The translations under genes and the position numbers were made by a program. The notes beneath the pieces were generated by a model. The model searched no databases. It was not told the origin of the DNA and was given only the letters and a program-made list of their open reading frames with translations. A stretch of 64,000 nucleotides of DNA, from assembly GCA_015680905.1 (NCBI GenBank), contig CM027377.1:88701001-88765000 (forward strand). The letters run 5' to 3'. The stretch is from Coptis chinensis. Lineage: Eukaryota > Streptophyta > Magnoliopsida > Ranunculales > Ranunculaceae. Positions 34,929 to 47,205 of this stretch are shown in pieces (the first letter of the stretch is position 1; each line of letters begins with the position of its first letter).

Positions 34929-36891
34929 TTATGTAAACGCATCTGAGGGAATTTGATCTTCTAGGATGGAGTGACCTGATATATCAGATGGGATGGTAGA
35001 ATCCAAGGATCTATTCGAGATAGATGGTTCAGTTGATACCATTGACTCACTTGAAATGCTAATCACTGGTGCTTCTTTAGGAATGAGCAAGTGTCCCAGT
35101 CCTCTAGCTCTCAGATCATCAGCCACTCTTTTCGCTCTTTTTGATTGTTTTACTACCCTTCTAATACAATATCTTTCCCATTCACCATCATCCATATTTT
35201 CAAGCTTTCTTCCATAACTTACAATGAGCTTTTGTTTTTCTCCCACACCAACCCCTTGTATTGATCCAGCTCTCCGTTTAACCGACCCTTTACCTTTTCC
35301 TCGAGACACCAACGTCTTAAAACCCCTTCCACGTGGAGGTAGTCCAGAGAACCTGAAAGAGGGTTGTTCTATTCCAGCTGATGGGTTGGTTTGAGGCATC
35401 CCATCTCGTTTGGTATTCTCAAGAAAAGGTATGAGTGTCTTGGAACAAGGTGAGAGATCTTTCGGCGAGGCGTGATCATCTCCAGATCTGTTATCTGTTC
35501 CCAAAGATCCTTTCCTCAGAGCTAGAACCCCTAGGCCTCCATCTGTACCTTCTAGAGAAACCAACTTTTCCTCTTGGGCTTTATGTGCCCCATCCACCAT
35601 AGTCACCTTTTGTATATCCAGATCCATCTCTGAAGAACCCAAACCCCAGATAACTAAGGCATGTTCCTTATAGGCTAGTCCAAGGCCCAAACCCAGGAAA
35701 TCCCCATGGGCTTCTTCATTTCTAAACTCGAGGGCTTGGGCCCGACTTACCATTTGTTGATTTCCACCAACAACATTCTGGCCCTCCATGTCAGCATCCC
35801 CAACGGTTACTGATTCAGGATTTTTCAAACTTGATCCATCCGTTCTGACTTCTGTCAGACCAGACTTGTCCTCCTCTGCCTCCCTGGTCCTGCTCTCCAC
35901 CCCAACAGCCACATTGGCTACCCTTGGCGGTGTTGAGAATAGCCCGCTGCCGCCGCTGTCTTACCTGAGAACCTCTCGCTTTCTCGGCCGGGATCCGATC
36001 CGATCTTGGTTTTGAAGAGTTCCCGAGATAGTGACTGTTGTCGGGGAGGAGGAGGCCGCTCCATTGTAAAACACATTTGCCCTCAGCAAGAAAGAAAAGT
36101 TATTTTTTATATCCCTAGGGGAACCTCCCAGTTTCCTTAACTCCACACTGTGCTTTTCTCTTATGCTACAGAAATGCAGATCATGCCCAATACACCCGCA
36201 GAAGTAACAAAAAATGTCCAATTTTTCATACTTGAAAGTCACTTGAAGAACTTCCCCCATCTCCATGCATAGCTCTATACCTTTAAGTAACCTTTCTTTG
36301 ATGTCCATACGAACTTTCACCCTCGCAATAGGCTTTTTGAATTCAGATGAGCAACAGATGTCAACCCCTTTTACTTTTCCGAGATTCATCCCAATGATCT
36401 TAGTATTCTCCTCATTTATTCGATCTCTTGGGAGCCCATAGATTTGGACCCAGAAATCCACTCTGTCAAACTTCCGATCGGCTTCCAAGAGTTCTGAGTA
36501 TTTACCTTTTTTGATGGACAGAATAAAGCCTTGTATCACCCACGGTCCATTCTGTTTGACATGATTATACTCATCCACATTTTCGAACACCATCTTCTAA
36601 AATCCTTTTGTAATCATTTCTATGCTTGTTTCTCCTTTAGTTTGCCAACACCTATGCACCTCCTCCGCAAAATCTTGCAAAGCAATATGTTTGCCCCCAT
36701 ACAACTTCCCTACTAAGGTTGTGTATTTTTTTGGGTCTACTACCAAGTTCTTGCAGCCGATTTTTACTAGCTTTTTTTTTTCCTTTGAGCGAATGGTCTC
36801 GTGATATCACTGGAGTTTTTCTATATTTTCTTTCTTTTGTATTTTCCTTTTGTTCCTCATCCCTCACACTTCTCCCTTGTACCACTTCCAT
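34929..36891 (-). pseudogene. LINE ORF1: DUF4283-like domain and CCHC zinc knuckle
   Basis: The best-preserved block (35961-36593) reads as a DUF4283-type nucleic-acid-binding domain (NGPWVIQGFILSIKKGKY, VDFWVQIYGLP) followed by CYFCGCIGHDLHFC, a perfect CX2CX4HX4C knuckle. A low-complexity linker continues in another frame (34929-35912). Upstream coding (36652-36891) is in yet another frame. ORF1 proteins of plant L1 elements bind the LINE RNA. At least two frame changes make this a pseudogene. Confidence 0.75.
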
Positions 36892-37360
36892 CTCCCGCCA
36901 GGTGAGCCCAGAAAGCAGCAGGCAGCCCTGGGATGGTAGGGTAAAAGAAGAAGAAAACCAAGGGGGTAGAGACCAGATACAAAAAGGAATTTTTTATTAG
37001 ACGTGAGATGGAGAGATAAAAACAGTAGACAAGATATTATACTCAAACTAGTATCCCTCTTGTATGTAGAGTCACCAAGACAACACTATTCAGCAAGAGC
37101 TACTTCAGATCACTAGAACCCCACCAGCCACTCTCTTTCCCTTTTTTGTTCTGAAAGAGATGAAAAAAGAACCCCCCAGCCAAATAGATCTAGGATACTC
37201 CAACAACTAGGATTCACAGTTTGAAATTTGGAAAGAAAAGAGGGGGAAATAAATTAAGGGAATAAATCAACGGAAGAAAGTCTGCTTTTGGCCGCAGGAG
37301 AGCTCTCAAAGAAGGTTTTTAAAGTATCAGAAAAGTTTCTTATTCTTGGTATGTTTTCTG

Positions 37361-37624
37361 GGGTTGTCTCTCTCTCTATCTCTCCCATTAACTAGAATAA
37401 TTTAGTTTCTCTTTAGTTTTAACCTAGTTTATATTCTAAAACCTAGCCTCCATTAATAAGACCAAGTTATTGTTATTGTTTTCATTATGTCTTATTTTTC
37501 TTCTATTAATGATAGTCTAATGAATCTTAGCTAAACCTCCATTAGAGGGGTTTGATGAAGCTTTGATGAAGACTTGATGTGTTAGTTAGAATTATTAGTT
37601 ATTCAAGAGTTTCAATCTAGAGGT
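37361..37624. other. D LTR 4, middle piece between LINE and solo LTR C
   Basis: No gene. It matches D LTR 3 from about 27965 onward (gctaaacctccattagagggg). Confidence 0.6.
37620..37624. repeat. TSD of solo LTR C, left
   Basis: GAGGT; partner 38886-38890. Confidence 0.85.
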
Positions 37625-38885
37625 TGTAGGAACCGTTATTCAAAATGCAAATATTTCTACAAACCGCGAGAACCACGCGCAGTGGAATTAATGGGTTCTC
37701 ACGATTTGTGATTGGAAAACATACTTTTGAATCCGATTTAGATAACTCTGAGAATCCAAGCTTTATCAAATCCGAAATCAACCCCTTGATCTTCTGTTGT
37801 ATTCCTTTAGAACAGATTGGACGTTGTGTGGACAACGATCTACCAACCCCTTTCTTTCTCTCAAGATCATAAACGAATTCAGATCTACTTTTCTTGCCTC
37901 TTTTTCAGAACCAGTGAATAGTGAATTTCAGCCAGAGAGAAAGAGTATTCTATTTATAGGCTACAACAGGGACCATAAGGAGAAATTAGGTTTGGGCCTC
38001 CTGACGGGCTTGGGCTTCCCATGTTTGCCCCGAACACACGGCCCAAGTCCGTCAACAAATGGCTTATTCCACTAAAGGCCATTGTTGCACTACCACCCTA
38101 ATCCCCAATTACATGTTAGCGTTTATAGACTCCATATTATATGCTCATTGATCTCCCCGTGTTTAAGATATCGAATGTCCCTTGATTAAGTCAAGTTACT
38201 GACAACTACATTAATAAACTTCTTATGTCCTTGAGTAGTACCACTCAACCTCATTGTCATGTCGGAATAAATCCACCTGCAGGGTTTACATGACAATCTT
38301 TTTAAGCTCCTCAAGGGGACATCATCAACCCGACTTCTTGCAAGACACGAATTCCTTCTATAATCAACAGCATACCTTACATACAATGTCATTACCCAAT
38401 CCATCTAGTTTGTTGATTCACATATAAATCTCACTCATTGATGGTTTAAAGCAATGTACAATGCATGTAAGTGCCCGTTATTATATCCGGATTAGGAGGA
38501 CAAGCATCCATAATAACAGAGGCGTTTGTTCTCTTATATAGTTAGTATAAGGAGAAACAACCTCACTTGGTCCTGTTCAATACACACAAAGTGTATTAGT
38601 GTAATCCTATAGTCAAGATAGACTAATACCAGATTATACTACAACCGTACTAATGGTTTGCCCAAATCCATCTAGGTTGTGAAAGATTACTTATACTTTA
38701 TAAGGTACTGATGATATGATCTTCTGTGTGTTCACACCATATCATCTACAACATAAAGTATTAGACACATGCATATAACTAATAACATATATAATATGCA
38801 TAACATTTGCCCATATGATTCTCATTCAAAATATAAAAAATTAAAGTTAATACAAAAGTAATGCTTTTAGTATATAACCCTATCA
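37625..38885 (+). mobile_element. Solo LTR C, 1261 bp, TSD GAGGT
   Basis: It begins TGTAGGAACC and ends AACCCTATCA (TG...CA), flanked by GAGGT at 37620-37624 and 38886-38890. No internal domain, so it is a solo LTR. A second fragment of the same family lies at 13587-13831. The family could be Copia, judged only by length and ends; this is not certain. Confidence 0.85.
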
Positions 38886-38890
38886 GAGGT
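38886..38890. repeat. TSD of solo LTR C, right
   Basis: GAGGT, then the D LTR resumes with 'tagtttattcatcatgag'. Confidence 0.85.
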
Positions 38891-39345
38891 TAGTTTATTC
38901 ATCATGAGAATGGGTTAAACTTCCTCTTATGCTAATTATTATTTGGATAGAGATGCTATGAATAGTTTGGGATCAAATACCTAATCTTTATTGGTTAAGG
39001 TTGCAATAATCTACACTAGCATATTAGGAATTTATCAAGGTGAATATCAAATCCCCTTAATTCCTTCTCTATTCTTCCCCATATTTTATTTAAGTCATAT
39101 TCAATTGCTTAGTTAAATTATTATAAATTAAATTCAAATATTCAGTTTTGTAGTATAAATTCACATCCATAAATATTACTCTCACCATTGTTTCCTTGTG
39201 TTTGATTAGTTGAATTTGTTTAAGTTTAGAGAGTTAAGAGTGGAACAATTCCGTACTCTATATATTACATGAATATATATGTGAGAGTAGGAAATAAATA
39301 ATTGATAACGTAAGATTAAGTTAGAGAAATCTAGTTGCATTTTTA

Positions 39346-40625
39346 CGGGTTGGTTGAATCCAAGGGGCAATCCCCCATTCTCTACCCACCCACCCTTTTA
39401 ATTTTTCATTCTTGTTTCTCATATTTTCATTACTGTTCAAGCTTGAAATTCAATGTTTTAAACTAATGGCGCACCCGCACTCCCTTTTGCCTTACACAAA
39501 GTGCGCTTGTGCTCCCCTAAGACTACGGACTCACAAGGAAGAATACTGCGGTAAATGTATTTTTAAATTTCTAAAAATTCTGAACTTTTTCAGGAATATT
39601 CTTTAAGGTGTTGTTGATTTACTGGAATTAATTCAGATTTTTCCTATTGGTTTTACCTAGTGAACTATTACCATATTTACACTGCTGTATTTCAGTTTTC
39701 ACACCGTAAGTTTCTGGAATAACAGATGAGTAGGATTACTTAGGCAGTTCCACAAATTATAAACTTTTTACAGGAGTATCTATTATAAGTTGAGAGTTTG
39801 CAGTAAAAATTTGAAGAGTGTTTGATTTGTTTTGACCACCTAACTAGTGGATTGTTTCTAGTGTGTTTCTGCAGTTTTGCAACACTTAACTTCTGGAACA
39901 ACAGCCAATAAGAATGGTTGTTAGAACTCCAATTGCTCTAAGTTTTTAATAGGAATACACATGATCTGTTAGGAGTCTCCAGTAAAACTTTGGCTATTTT
40001 TGGCTCTATTTTGATTGTTTAAGCATTCGTTTGTTTGTATTGTGTCCGAAAATTGTTTCACAAACTTTGTAGGGCAGTAAAAGGAATTTCATAACTCTAA
40101 TTGTTCTGAAATTGTACAAGCGACTTACGAGACATCTTAGCAAACTATTGTAAAAAGTTCAAATTTTTTGGAGCGCTCCCGCGCCCTATTATACTTATAT
40201 TTTGAGCGTGGCCGCCTTCTTATTACTGTTCATTAAAAAAAATAAAAATAAATAAAATCGAATAGTACCTTGAGCACGCCCGCGCCCTTGTGTACTCTAT
40301 ACTTGAGCGCACCCGCGCCCCTTCTGAACAAAAACTCGATTTGCTCAGGTTAGTCACAGGCTCTCTTTTTGTTCAAATTATTTTATATTCAGTGTTCCAA
40401 ACTTCTTCAATACACTGAGATTGCGTATCAAAGACGCTATTCATATGCATAGCAAGGAGGTATTCAGATACTCCTTCCACTCCTTGCCTTTTCTGTCTGA
40501 GGAGTTTAATTCTAGTATAATCAGGCTTGCCTATTGTAAACGTCAACGCACATGCCTATCTAGAAATTTATAGTTAGAGTTTTCTTTGCATATTAATTAT
40601 CCTAGAATATATTTTTAAAACCAAT
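39346..40625 (+). other. Leader of element E, non-coding, with GC-rich 'cccgcgccc' motifs
   Basis: It follows D LTR 4 directly. No gene. At about 40172, 40203, 40272 and 40304, 'gagcg' plus 'cccgcgccc'-type motifs repeat in otherwise AT-rich DNA. The part at 40436-40530 (gcaaggaggtattcagatac) matches, inverted, the leader of family A near 63340-63375 and 50450. E is therefore the 5' internal region of a related element in plus orientation. I could not identify a primer-binding site with confidence. Confidence 0.55.
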
Positions 40626-41954
40626 ATGGCATATCAATATGTGGACAAACAATCATGTGGTTATTATGCAAACCCTTCACCATGTTCATGCTGTGGTAGT
40701 CCTTACCATTGGGCTTCTCAGTGCCTATCATACCAAGAGTTTGGCCCTACTATAGGATATAATAATAATTATGAGCCTCAATTTTCAAATTTTCATAGTA
40801 ACCAATACAATCAAGAGTTTTCTAGTCATCCAAACTATACATGGAGTCAACCATTATCGTCTACTTCTAGTTCCATGATGAGTGTGTACAACGAACCAAA
40901 CACTTTTTCGTGCACAATTTGTTCAGATCCATACCACACCTCCCATTCATGTCCCATATTTATTCAGCCTCAACCTAACCCAGCACAATACGAAATCAAC
41001 CAGAGTCAATCAAACGCCAATAACTATGACTATCAAACACCATACCAACCAAACCCACACCACCAAGCTTCATTTCCGCTAACAACACTTGACAAAATAA
41101 TGGCCCAAAACAAAATAATACTTCATGACCTAGAACGAACAAGATTGATGCTAACCTCACCTAACACAGAACTTTCAACATTGCCAGAGATCGACACACA
41201 AGTAGAACAACCCATTCCCATAACCATACCATCCCGCCTAGTTAAGACATACCCTGAATTTCATGAACCATTACCTTCCCATGACCTTCCCATTAACCAT
41301 TATATTAACTCTACACGCTACCTGGATGATGAAATTCTTGAAGACGATTCTTTAGGACTTGTTTTGGATGACCACTCAAATTTGAGAGATGCCTCCGAGG
41401 AACCTCCTACTGATCCATCTGAAGATGAATATAATGATGACACATTATAAGATATTTATAAAGATGTGACGGAGGAAGAATTTGATAACTATTGACATTC
41501 TCTTAATATGGACCCTCCTGTTGCGCATGTCCAGGCCTTTGTGTTTGCTAACCGCACTTGGCTGGACGATTCCTCGACACATTTGAATGATGCCGTTGTG
41601 GATACTTATAGTGTTTTAGAGGAAGAAGGTAAGGAAATAGAGATTAACAATTCTAATCTAAGGCATGAACAAGTTAATGTGCAAGAAAAAGAGGAAGTAA
41701 CATCTTTAGAGCGATATGAATCTCAATTTAGTTTGGAAGCTGAGGATCCACCAACTGATGAACCACCAACTGACCACCATCCACCTGAGTTACCACCTCC
41801 TAAAATCCAACCATCTACCATAACTAAGCCATCCATTCACCCACCATTTCATAGGAACCTCGAATTTGCACTTGAGCCAATTGCCTCAAAGACCCTCTAT
41901 AATTTTTCAAACCTCATGGTGAAGAGTTTTTGCCTAGCAAATGATAAAAGGTAA
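40626..41954 (+). pseudogene. Element E gag-like protein with two CCHC zinc knuckles; two in-frame stops
   Basis: One frame runs from ATG 40626 across a TAA at 41448 and a TGA at 41493 and on to 41954. Residues about 20-33 (CSCCGSPYHWASQC) and about 95-108 (CTICSDPYHTSHSC) are perfect CX2CX4HX4C knuckles. Asn/Gln/Pro-rich stretches lie between and after, then a very acidic region (EDEYNDDTL) and a Pro-rich tail. Zinc knuckles of this type bind retroelement RNA in gag. Position behind a leader like that of family A supports a gag role. The LTR at 41942 cuts into the C-terminus. Apart from the two stops the frame is intact for about 443 codons. Confidence 0.6.
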
Positions 41955-43496
41955 AACCGATAGTTTTACCTATGAATAAGCAACGAGACTCAAACGTAAG
42001 TCAAACTAAGACTAATTTATGCTTAATTATCAAAGTTCTCTCTACTCTCAATGTTTTTGCAATATAGTTGGAATAGAAAGTTCATTCCACTCCTAGTTCT
42101 TTAGAATTTAATGTTAACTAAGATTATCAATTCTATCAAAGTCGATGAGAGTAATGATGGAAATTATACTACGATGGTAATTCAACTAATCAAGATACAA
42201 TAATTCAACTATGGAAATACTAAATTGACAATATGGTAATGAATTAGGGGAATTTGATTCCACCTTAATTCGACTTAATCAACTAACGAAGAAATGTCAT
42301 AATCCGAATTGCAATGCTTTCGCATAACAATTGGGTGCTTCTAATCCCTAATTGTTCATGGTAATCTCTACCAACTAACAACTAGCATGTGAAGCAATCA
42401 AACTCATTCTTATGGTGAACTAATTATTTTCTAGAATGGAATATAATATTATGAACTATTCTACGCTAACAACAATCAAGTTTCATCAAGCCTTCTTCAA
42501 ACCTCTCTAATGGAGGTTTTAGCCTTGAATCATTATACTATCTTTTCTAAAACAAGAACAAATAAAACCACTCATTATTGAATAAATGATTAAACTTATA
42601 AATCTAATTAAACAATAGTCTAAGATTCAAAATGAACTAAAACTGGATTTAGAACTAATTTATAACTACGATTATGATTAACTAATTATCAAATTAAGAC
42701 AAACTAATTATGAATTAAAGACAACTAAGGCTAAATAAGAATTGAATCATAAACTAAATTGAAATAAAAACTAATTCTTTATTATAAAACTAAATCTGAT
42801 TCTAAATAATACTCATTCTTTGTTCTAAAACTAATCTATTAGAATGAAAACTAATTCCATGAAAAAATAACTAGATCTAAAACAAGTTATTGGATAATGG
42901 CTAACTAAAAAAACTAGATGCTTAAGAGCTAAGTCTTGTGTCTTCAAATGGAGGACACAAGATCCACTTTTTCGTGCATGGGCTAAGGAGGCATGTTTTG
43001 GGCCGAAAAATAGAGCCCAAAACCAAATTTCTTCAATCCACAAAGGGGTTTTCAGCTGGATTTGACTTCAATAGCCTTTTCGTCCACTTCTACTCCTTTG
43101 ATTGGGTCAAGGCTTTCACCATTAGAAATCTCGTTCCGAGCTGGTCGTTTTGACATAAGGTAGGCCCAATTCCGAAGTCTGAGTCCAAAGATACGGCTTC
43201 CGAAAGTTCTGCTGACTTTTGTGCGCTATTTCTGACCGCGTTGACTTTGACTTTTTAGCTTTGAACGGGCTTTAAATGGGCTTTTTCTACTTTGGATCTT
43301 GGCCTTTAATCAAATAACTTCTTAACAACCAACCCTTGCTCCATTATCTCACAAAAGGGCATTTCTGCACATATTCGACTCAAATGCCTGAAATACATAA
43401 GAACACGATAACAGTACTAACTCTTACTTATTAATCACATAATTGGTAAAAGGTAATATTATTAAAGAGTTAAAACTACAGTTTGGACTCTTATCA
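41942..43496 (-). repeat. Family A LTR (3' LTR of A1)
   Basis: 1555 bases. On the minus strand it starts TGATAAGAGTCC at 43496 behind a polypurine tract. Its left end is TGATAAAAGG at 41942. It matches 50565-52330 except for a 229-bp insertion in the latter. Confidence 0.8.
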
Positions 43497-43520
43497 AACC
43501 ACCCCAAAATAGCATTTTGC
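43497..43520 (-). promoter_or_regulatory. Polypurine tract of A1
   Basis: On the minus strand 'gctattttggggtggtt' immediately precedes the LTR start. Confidence 0.6.
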
Positions 43521-44829
43521 TTGTCCTCTAGCAAATATGAGAAATTAGAATAAGTGACCAAAAATGGAGTTCTAACTAATCTCGTTTCACCAAGTCGCAT
43601 TTTGCATTGACCATATGCAACAAGGCCTTAAACCATTAGGTATTCCCTAGTAGGCGAGTTATAGCCTCGCGAGAGTTTTTCGTGAAGGTACTCACAAACT
43701 TCATCTATACTACAACGACTAAGAAATAAAACTATTGTTTCATTATTTATTGTCTCAATTATCTATACATCCCACTAGCAATGAATACAGAATAATCAAG
43801 TCGAAACCTAAGCTAATATATGCATAATAATCAATCATCTACAAATAAACATATATGCAATGAGTAATACTATGAAATGCACTCACAAGTTCGTTTCTTA
43901 AACTTTGGAATAACGTCCTGAAGTAGGTCCTCACATAAATGTCAAGACAAAAACACTCTGATTTTTCCGCTCATGTTTCGCTACTCCAGTGTATAGTGGG
44001 CACACTTTACCTTACAATCTCAATGACACACAAGGAAGCCGAAGTCGGTCAAACACATATGTCACTTACTATCACACTAACCTATTCCTAATTGAGATAG
44101 AGGTCTTCTTTAGGTGTTGCGGGGATTAGGTGATGGTTTAAGAATAAAGGAAAAGGATATTCAAAAAGAACCAGTCTGAGATAATAGAGTCTTCATATTA
44201 TGTAACTAGAGAAAACCTTGTTCTTTACTTTTTCTTCTACATTTTGTTTCCATCCTTAGCCATTTTTTTCTTTTTCTTTGGCTTTTGACTCCTTTGATTC
44301 TGTTTTTGGAGTTCTAACTCTTTATTTTATTTTATTTATTTCTTTGTTTCTTTTCTTTGCTTAGGATATGGTATAGTGATCAAGCAAGTGGACGTGTGAT
44401 TTCTCTATCCGAAATTTACTTCTCCCTTGTGTCATTTCTCAATATTTCACTCATATGAGGCTTTAGGGTATATTCTCACAGGATTTGTATAATAAGTACT
44501 CTAGTCTAGATTTCAGAAACTTACTGCCAAACAATCATAGATACTCATGCAATATATTTATAGAAAGATGAAAAGATTATTATCTACATATTAACCTAAG
44601 TTCCTAAAAACTATTCTAATGCAAAAGCTAACGTGAGACTTCTAGATTATTAATATCATAGGGAAAGAAAACAATACCAATATTCCTAAGTGTATAGCAT
44701 AACCTTTTTTATTTATATTTTTGATTTTTTGAAATTTTTGCTAGAAAACAAGTGCATATTGTACATATCTATAACCTAACAGATGCCTTAATTACAGGTG
44801 TTTCTATGCCACCCCCAAGCAAGAAGCAT
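43521..44829. other. A1 non-coding tail
   Basis: No gene. Matches A0 5004-6387 plus 11295-11480 (inverted) and A2 56420-57730. The uninterrupted X1 target site is at about 43690-43710. Confidence 0.65.
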
Positions 44830-44833
44830 GCTT

Positions 44834-45272
44834 TGTCCTCAAAGTATTGAAATAAAAAGGCTAGAAAAATACCATAGAAACGCGTGAAATTTTGGAACAT
44901 CTGCAAAACAAGGTTAAAACATTCTAATAAAGAAAAATAAAAATAGACGCAACTCTATATGATTTCCACCCATTATGGGGATAACAAGAATCAAATTGCT
45001 TGGGACATAAGCAGACACTAACTGAAATAAAAACTTACCTTATCTCCAGTGTTTGTCCTCAAAGCATTGAAATAAAAAGGGTAGAAAAGTACCATGGAAA
45101 CGCATGAAATTTTGGAATATCTGCAAAACAAGGTTAAAACATACTAATATATAAAAATAAAAATAGGCGCAACTCTATATGAGTTCCACCCATTATGGGG
45201 ATAACAAGAATCAAATTGCTTGGGACATAAGCAGACACTAACTGAAATAAAAACTTACCTTATCTCCAGCGT
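44834..45272 (-). repeat. Tandem duplication (about 220 bp) of the intron-like module in A1
   Basis: Two direct copies (44834-45053 and 45054-45272) each carry, on the minus strand, the donor 'gataaggtaagttt' and the acceptor 'ttgttttgcagat'. A0 has one copy; A2 has the same duplication (57735-58177). Confidence 0.75.
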
Positions 45273-46164
45273 TTAAACATCATCCTCCTCCTCTTCATAT
45301 AGAAATGAGGTTCCTTCACATCCTGCCACGCCATGATGATTTGCTAGGCTTCATGCCATTTATCATATATGATTGCTAACCTGTTAAGCGCCACTTGGTC
45401 GGATGGGGTGTTAGGTGCAACCTGATGAGGTTGTATCCTCTACCCTTGCCAAATCATTACACGGAAAGATTGAATAATATAATTGGTGGGTCTCACAATG
45501 TCGACCCCAACCCAATCCATGAAGCGGGCACAAAAAACAGGGAAGAAACATAGCATAATACGACAAACTAAAACAGGCATAAAAAGGTACTTATGCCTCA
45601 TGCTATGGGCTCGTGCTAAACTAGACATTAGGGTCTAGGGAATATCATAGAGTATACGTCCCCCAGCTAAAGTGAGGAAAATATCACAAGTTTCGTCATT
45701 CACAGAAGAATAACGCCATTCCCCTTTAATATTTAGCATGATCCAAAACATAACAGTGCCCTTTAATATTCCCCTTGGTCCTCTGTTCTAAAGATTCCTG
45801 CCCTGTAATGCTCATGCAAATCCTCATAGTTATAAAGGTACATATTATCGACCAAATAGGCCTGTGAGTCTTGTATTTTAGCGGACATATCAAGTCCAAG
45901 AACAAAGGCTAGCAAGAACCTAGTAATTTCCATTGGTTCATCCTCAATGGTGATGGAGAACACTTGTTCTCCATCCGGTTTATCAAATAACTTACAATTA
46001 TCATAAAAATAAGATGTAAGTGCGGGAGAATAATGTTTATCAGGTCTTACCATTAGTGGTTCCCAGCCTACGTGTATGATCACCTCGCGAAACCAAGCAC
46101 CATAGGTGTCGCTTTGGAATAAATCTTCAAAAGACTGCTCTGGTATGATTGTAGGAGATGTCAT
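45273..46164 (-). pseudogene. Athila ORF-1-like pseudogene, copy A1
   Basis: ATG 46164 (MTSPTIIPEQSFEDLF) opens a frame that stays clean to about 45763. It shares the WEPLMVRPD, SYFYDNC and PMEITRFLLAFVLGL blocks with A0. Homology continues in other frames through SSLARAHSMRHKYL (45628-45440) and an acidic tail to the TAA at 45273-45275. Full length would be about 295 residues. Two or more frame changes (45760, 45440) break it. The role of ORF-1 proteins is unknown. Confidence 0.6.
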
Positions 46165-47205
46165 CACAATAACTACTCTCTTTAAGTGCTGCAAACAACC
46201 CTGGAACTACTCATAAAAAATCAAAAATTTCAGGGGCTACGAAGGTTAGAGTGAGCTGCGCTCAGAAAATAGCTTTTGAGGGCTGGTTAAGCTCCTTTCT
46301 AAATCGAAGTTCACAGTGTTTCAGTAGCTAGGCATGCTTGGAAATGGTCTTGGTAGGGTGTGGGGTGCGCTCCATGTGTGAAGAGCAAGATGAAGTGAAA
46401 AATAAAAGGAAAAATGTAGAGGTTCAGGGTGAGAGATGAAAGTGAGATGTGTGGGTTTTATGTGTAGAATGAATCAAGTATATATAGGGCTTTAGTTTCT
46501 AAAACAAATCGACAAGTTACCAAAAAAATATTTAAGGCAATTGCCGGAAACAAAATATTTTCAAAACCTAAAATGGAAACAACTAAGATTCATTATTCCA
46601 AAACAAACCTAATATCTTTTAGATTGAATTTAGAATAACAACTTCCTAACTCATTGAAATTTCATCCTACCACAATATCTTATCATAGCCACACCAATAA
46701 TGGTAACATTCTCAACCAACTCATTGCAAAATTACTTTTAAAATGGTGGATCAGATAAAAGCTATGCTAAAAACAATAATACCACCCCCAAACAATCGAG
46801 AAGGTGGGATTCATTCAAAAATCATCTCATGCTTAGGCAATAACCAAATTAAATTCAAATAGAAATTCAAATAACAATTAACTACATAATTCAAATTTAA
46901 CTATTAAATTTAACAACTCAATATCCAATCTACTAAAAAAAACAATAAAAACAACAAATTTATAGAACAGAGTTTAGGATGGAAATACCAACACCCACCT
47001 CCCAAAACAAATTTTATAGAATAGAGTTTAGAAAATTTGTTTTAAACGTAGGTCTTTTAAAGTCAGATTCCCGAGACTTCATCTCTAACATATGTATATA
47101 ATGAACATACAGTTTACTATATATCAGCAACTGAAATAGTTATGGATCTTGCCATAAATAATTAACATGGAATGCACCCCCAAATAGAATCAAAGCCAAG
47201 ATTTT
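46165..47205. other. A1 non-coding stretch between small ORF and ORF-1
   Basis: No gene. AT-rich; contains a G-rich, polypurine-like tract on the minus strand near 46783-46803 (ttgtttgggggtgg). The A0-specific 1.8-kb segment is missing here. Confidence 0.6.

Larger units (their letters stand above)
30348..37360 (-). mobile_element. Plant L1-type LINE, about 7 kb, defective
   Basis: On the minus strand the order is ORF1 with a CCHC knuckle, endonuclease, reverse transcriptase (YADD), a zinc-finger segment and an RNase H domain. The element ends in a short A tract (T10 at 30348-30357 on the plus strand). This is the plant L1 layout. The right (5') end is uncertain: D LTR sequence resumes around 37361-37370 (ctctctctatctctccc). 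I could not find a convincing target-site duplication. Confidence 0.85.
13938..39345 (+). mobile_element. Family D tandem array: four LTRs, three short spacers, with nested insertions
   Basis: After removing the nested insertions, the order is LTR tail (13938-14336), spacer, LTR, spacer, LTR, spacer, LTR. LTR starts are at 15269, 27388 and 29737. The unit length is 2349 for the third LTR and about 2426 for the second (the 77-base difference is mostly the TA repeat at 26306). Spacers carry no coding capacity. The LTR is related to that of family A (same TGATAAGAGCCC start and 'cgaccggctcg' block). An LTR-spacer-LTR-spacer chain is what LTR-LTR unequal recombination of a small non-autonomous element would produce. 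Confidence 0.7.
29737..39345 (+). repeat. D LTR 4, interrupted by the LINE and solo LTR C
   Basis: Pieces 29737-30347, about 37361-37624 and 38891-39345 together make one D LTR, ending near 'aatctagttgca'. The TATA box is at 30277-30285. Unlike LTRs 1-3 it is followed by a coding-capable internal region (E), not by the short spacer. Confidence 0.65.
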
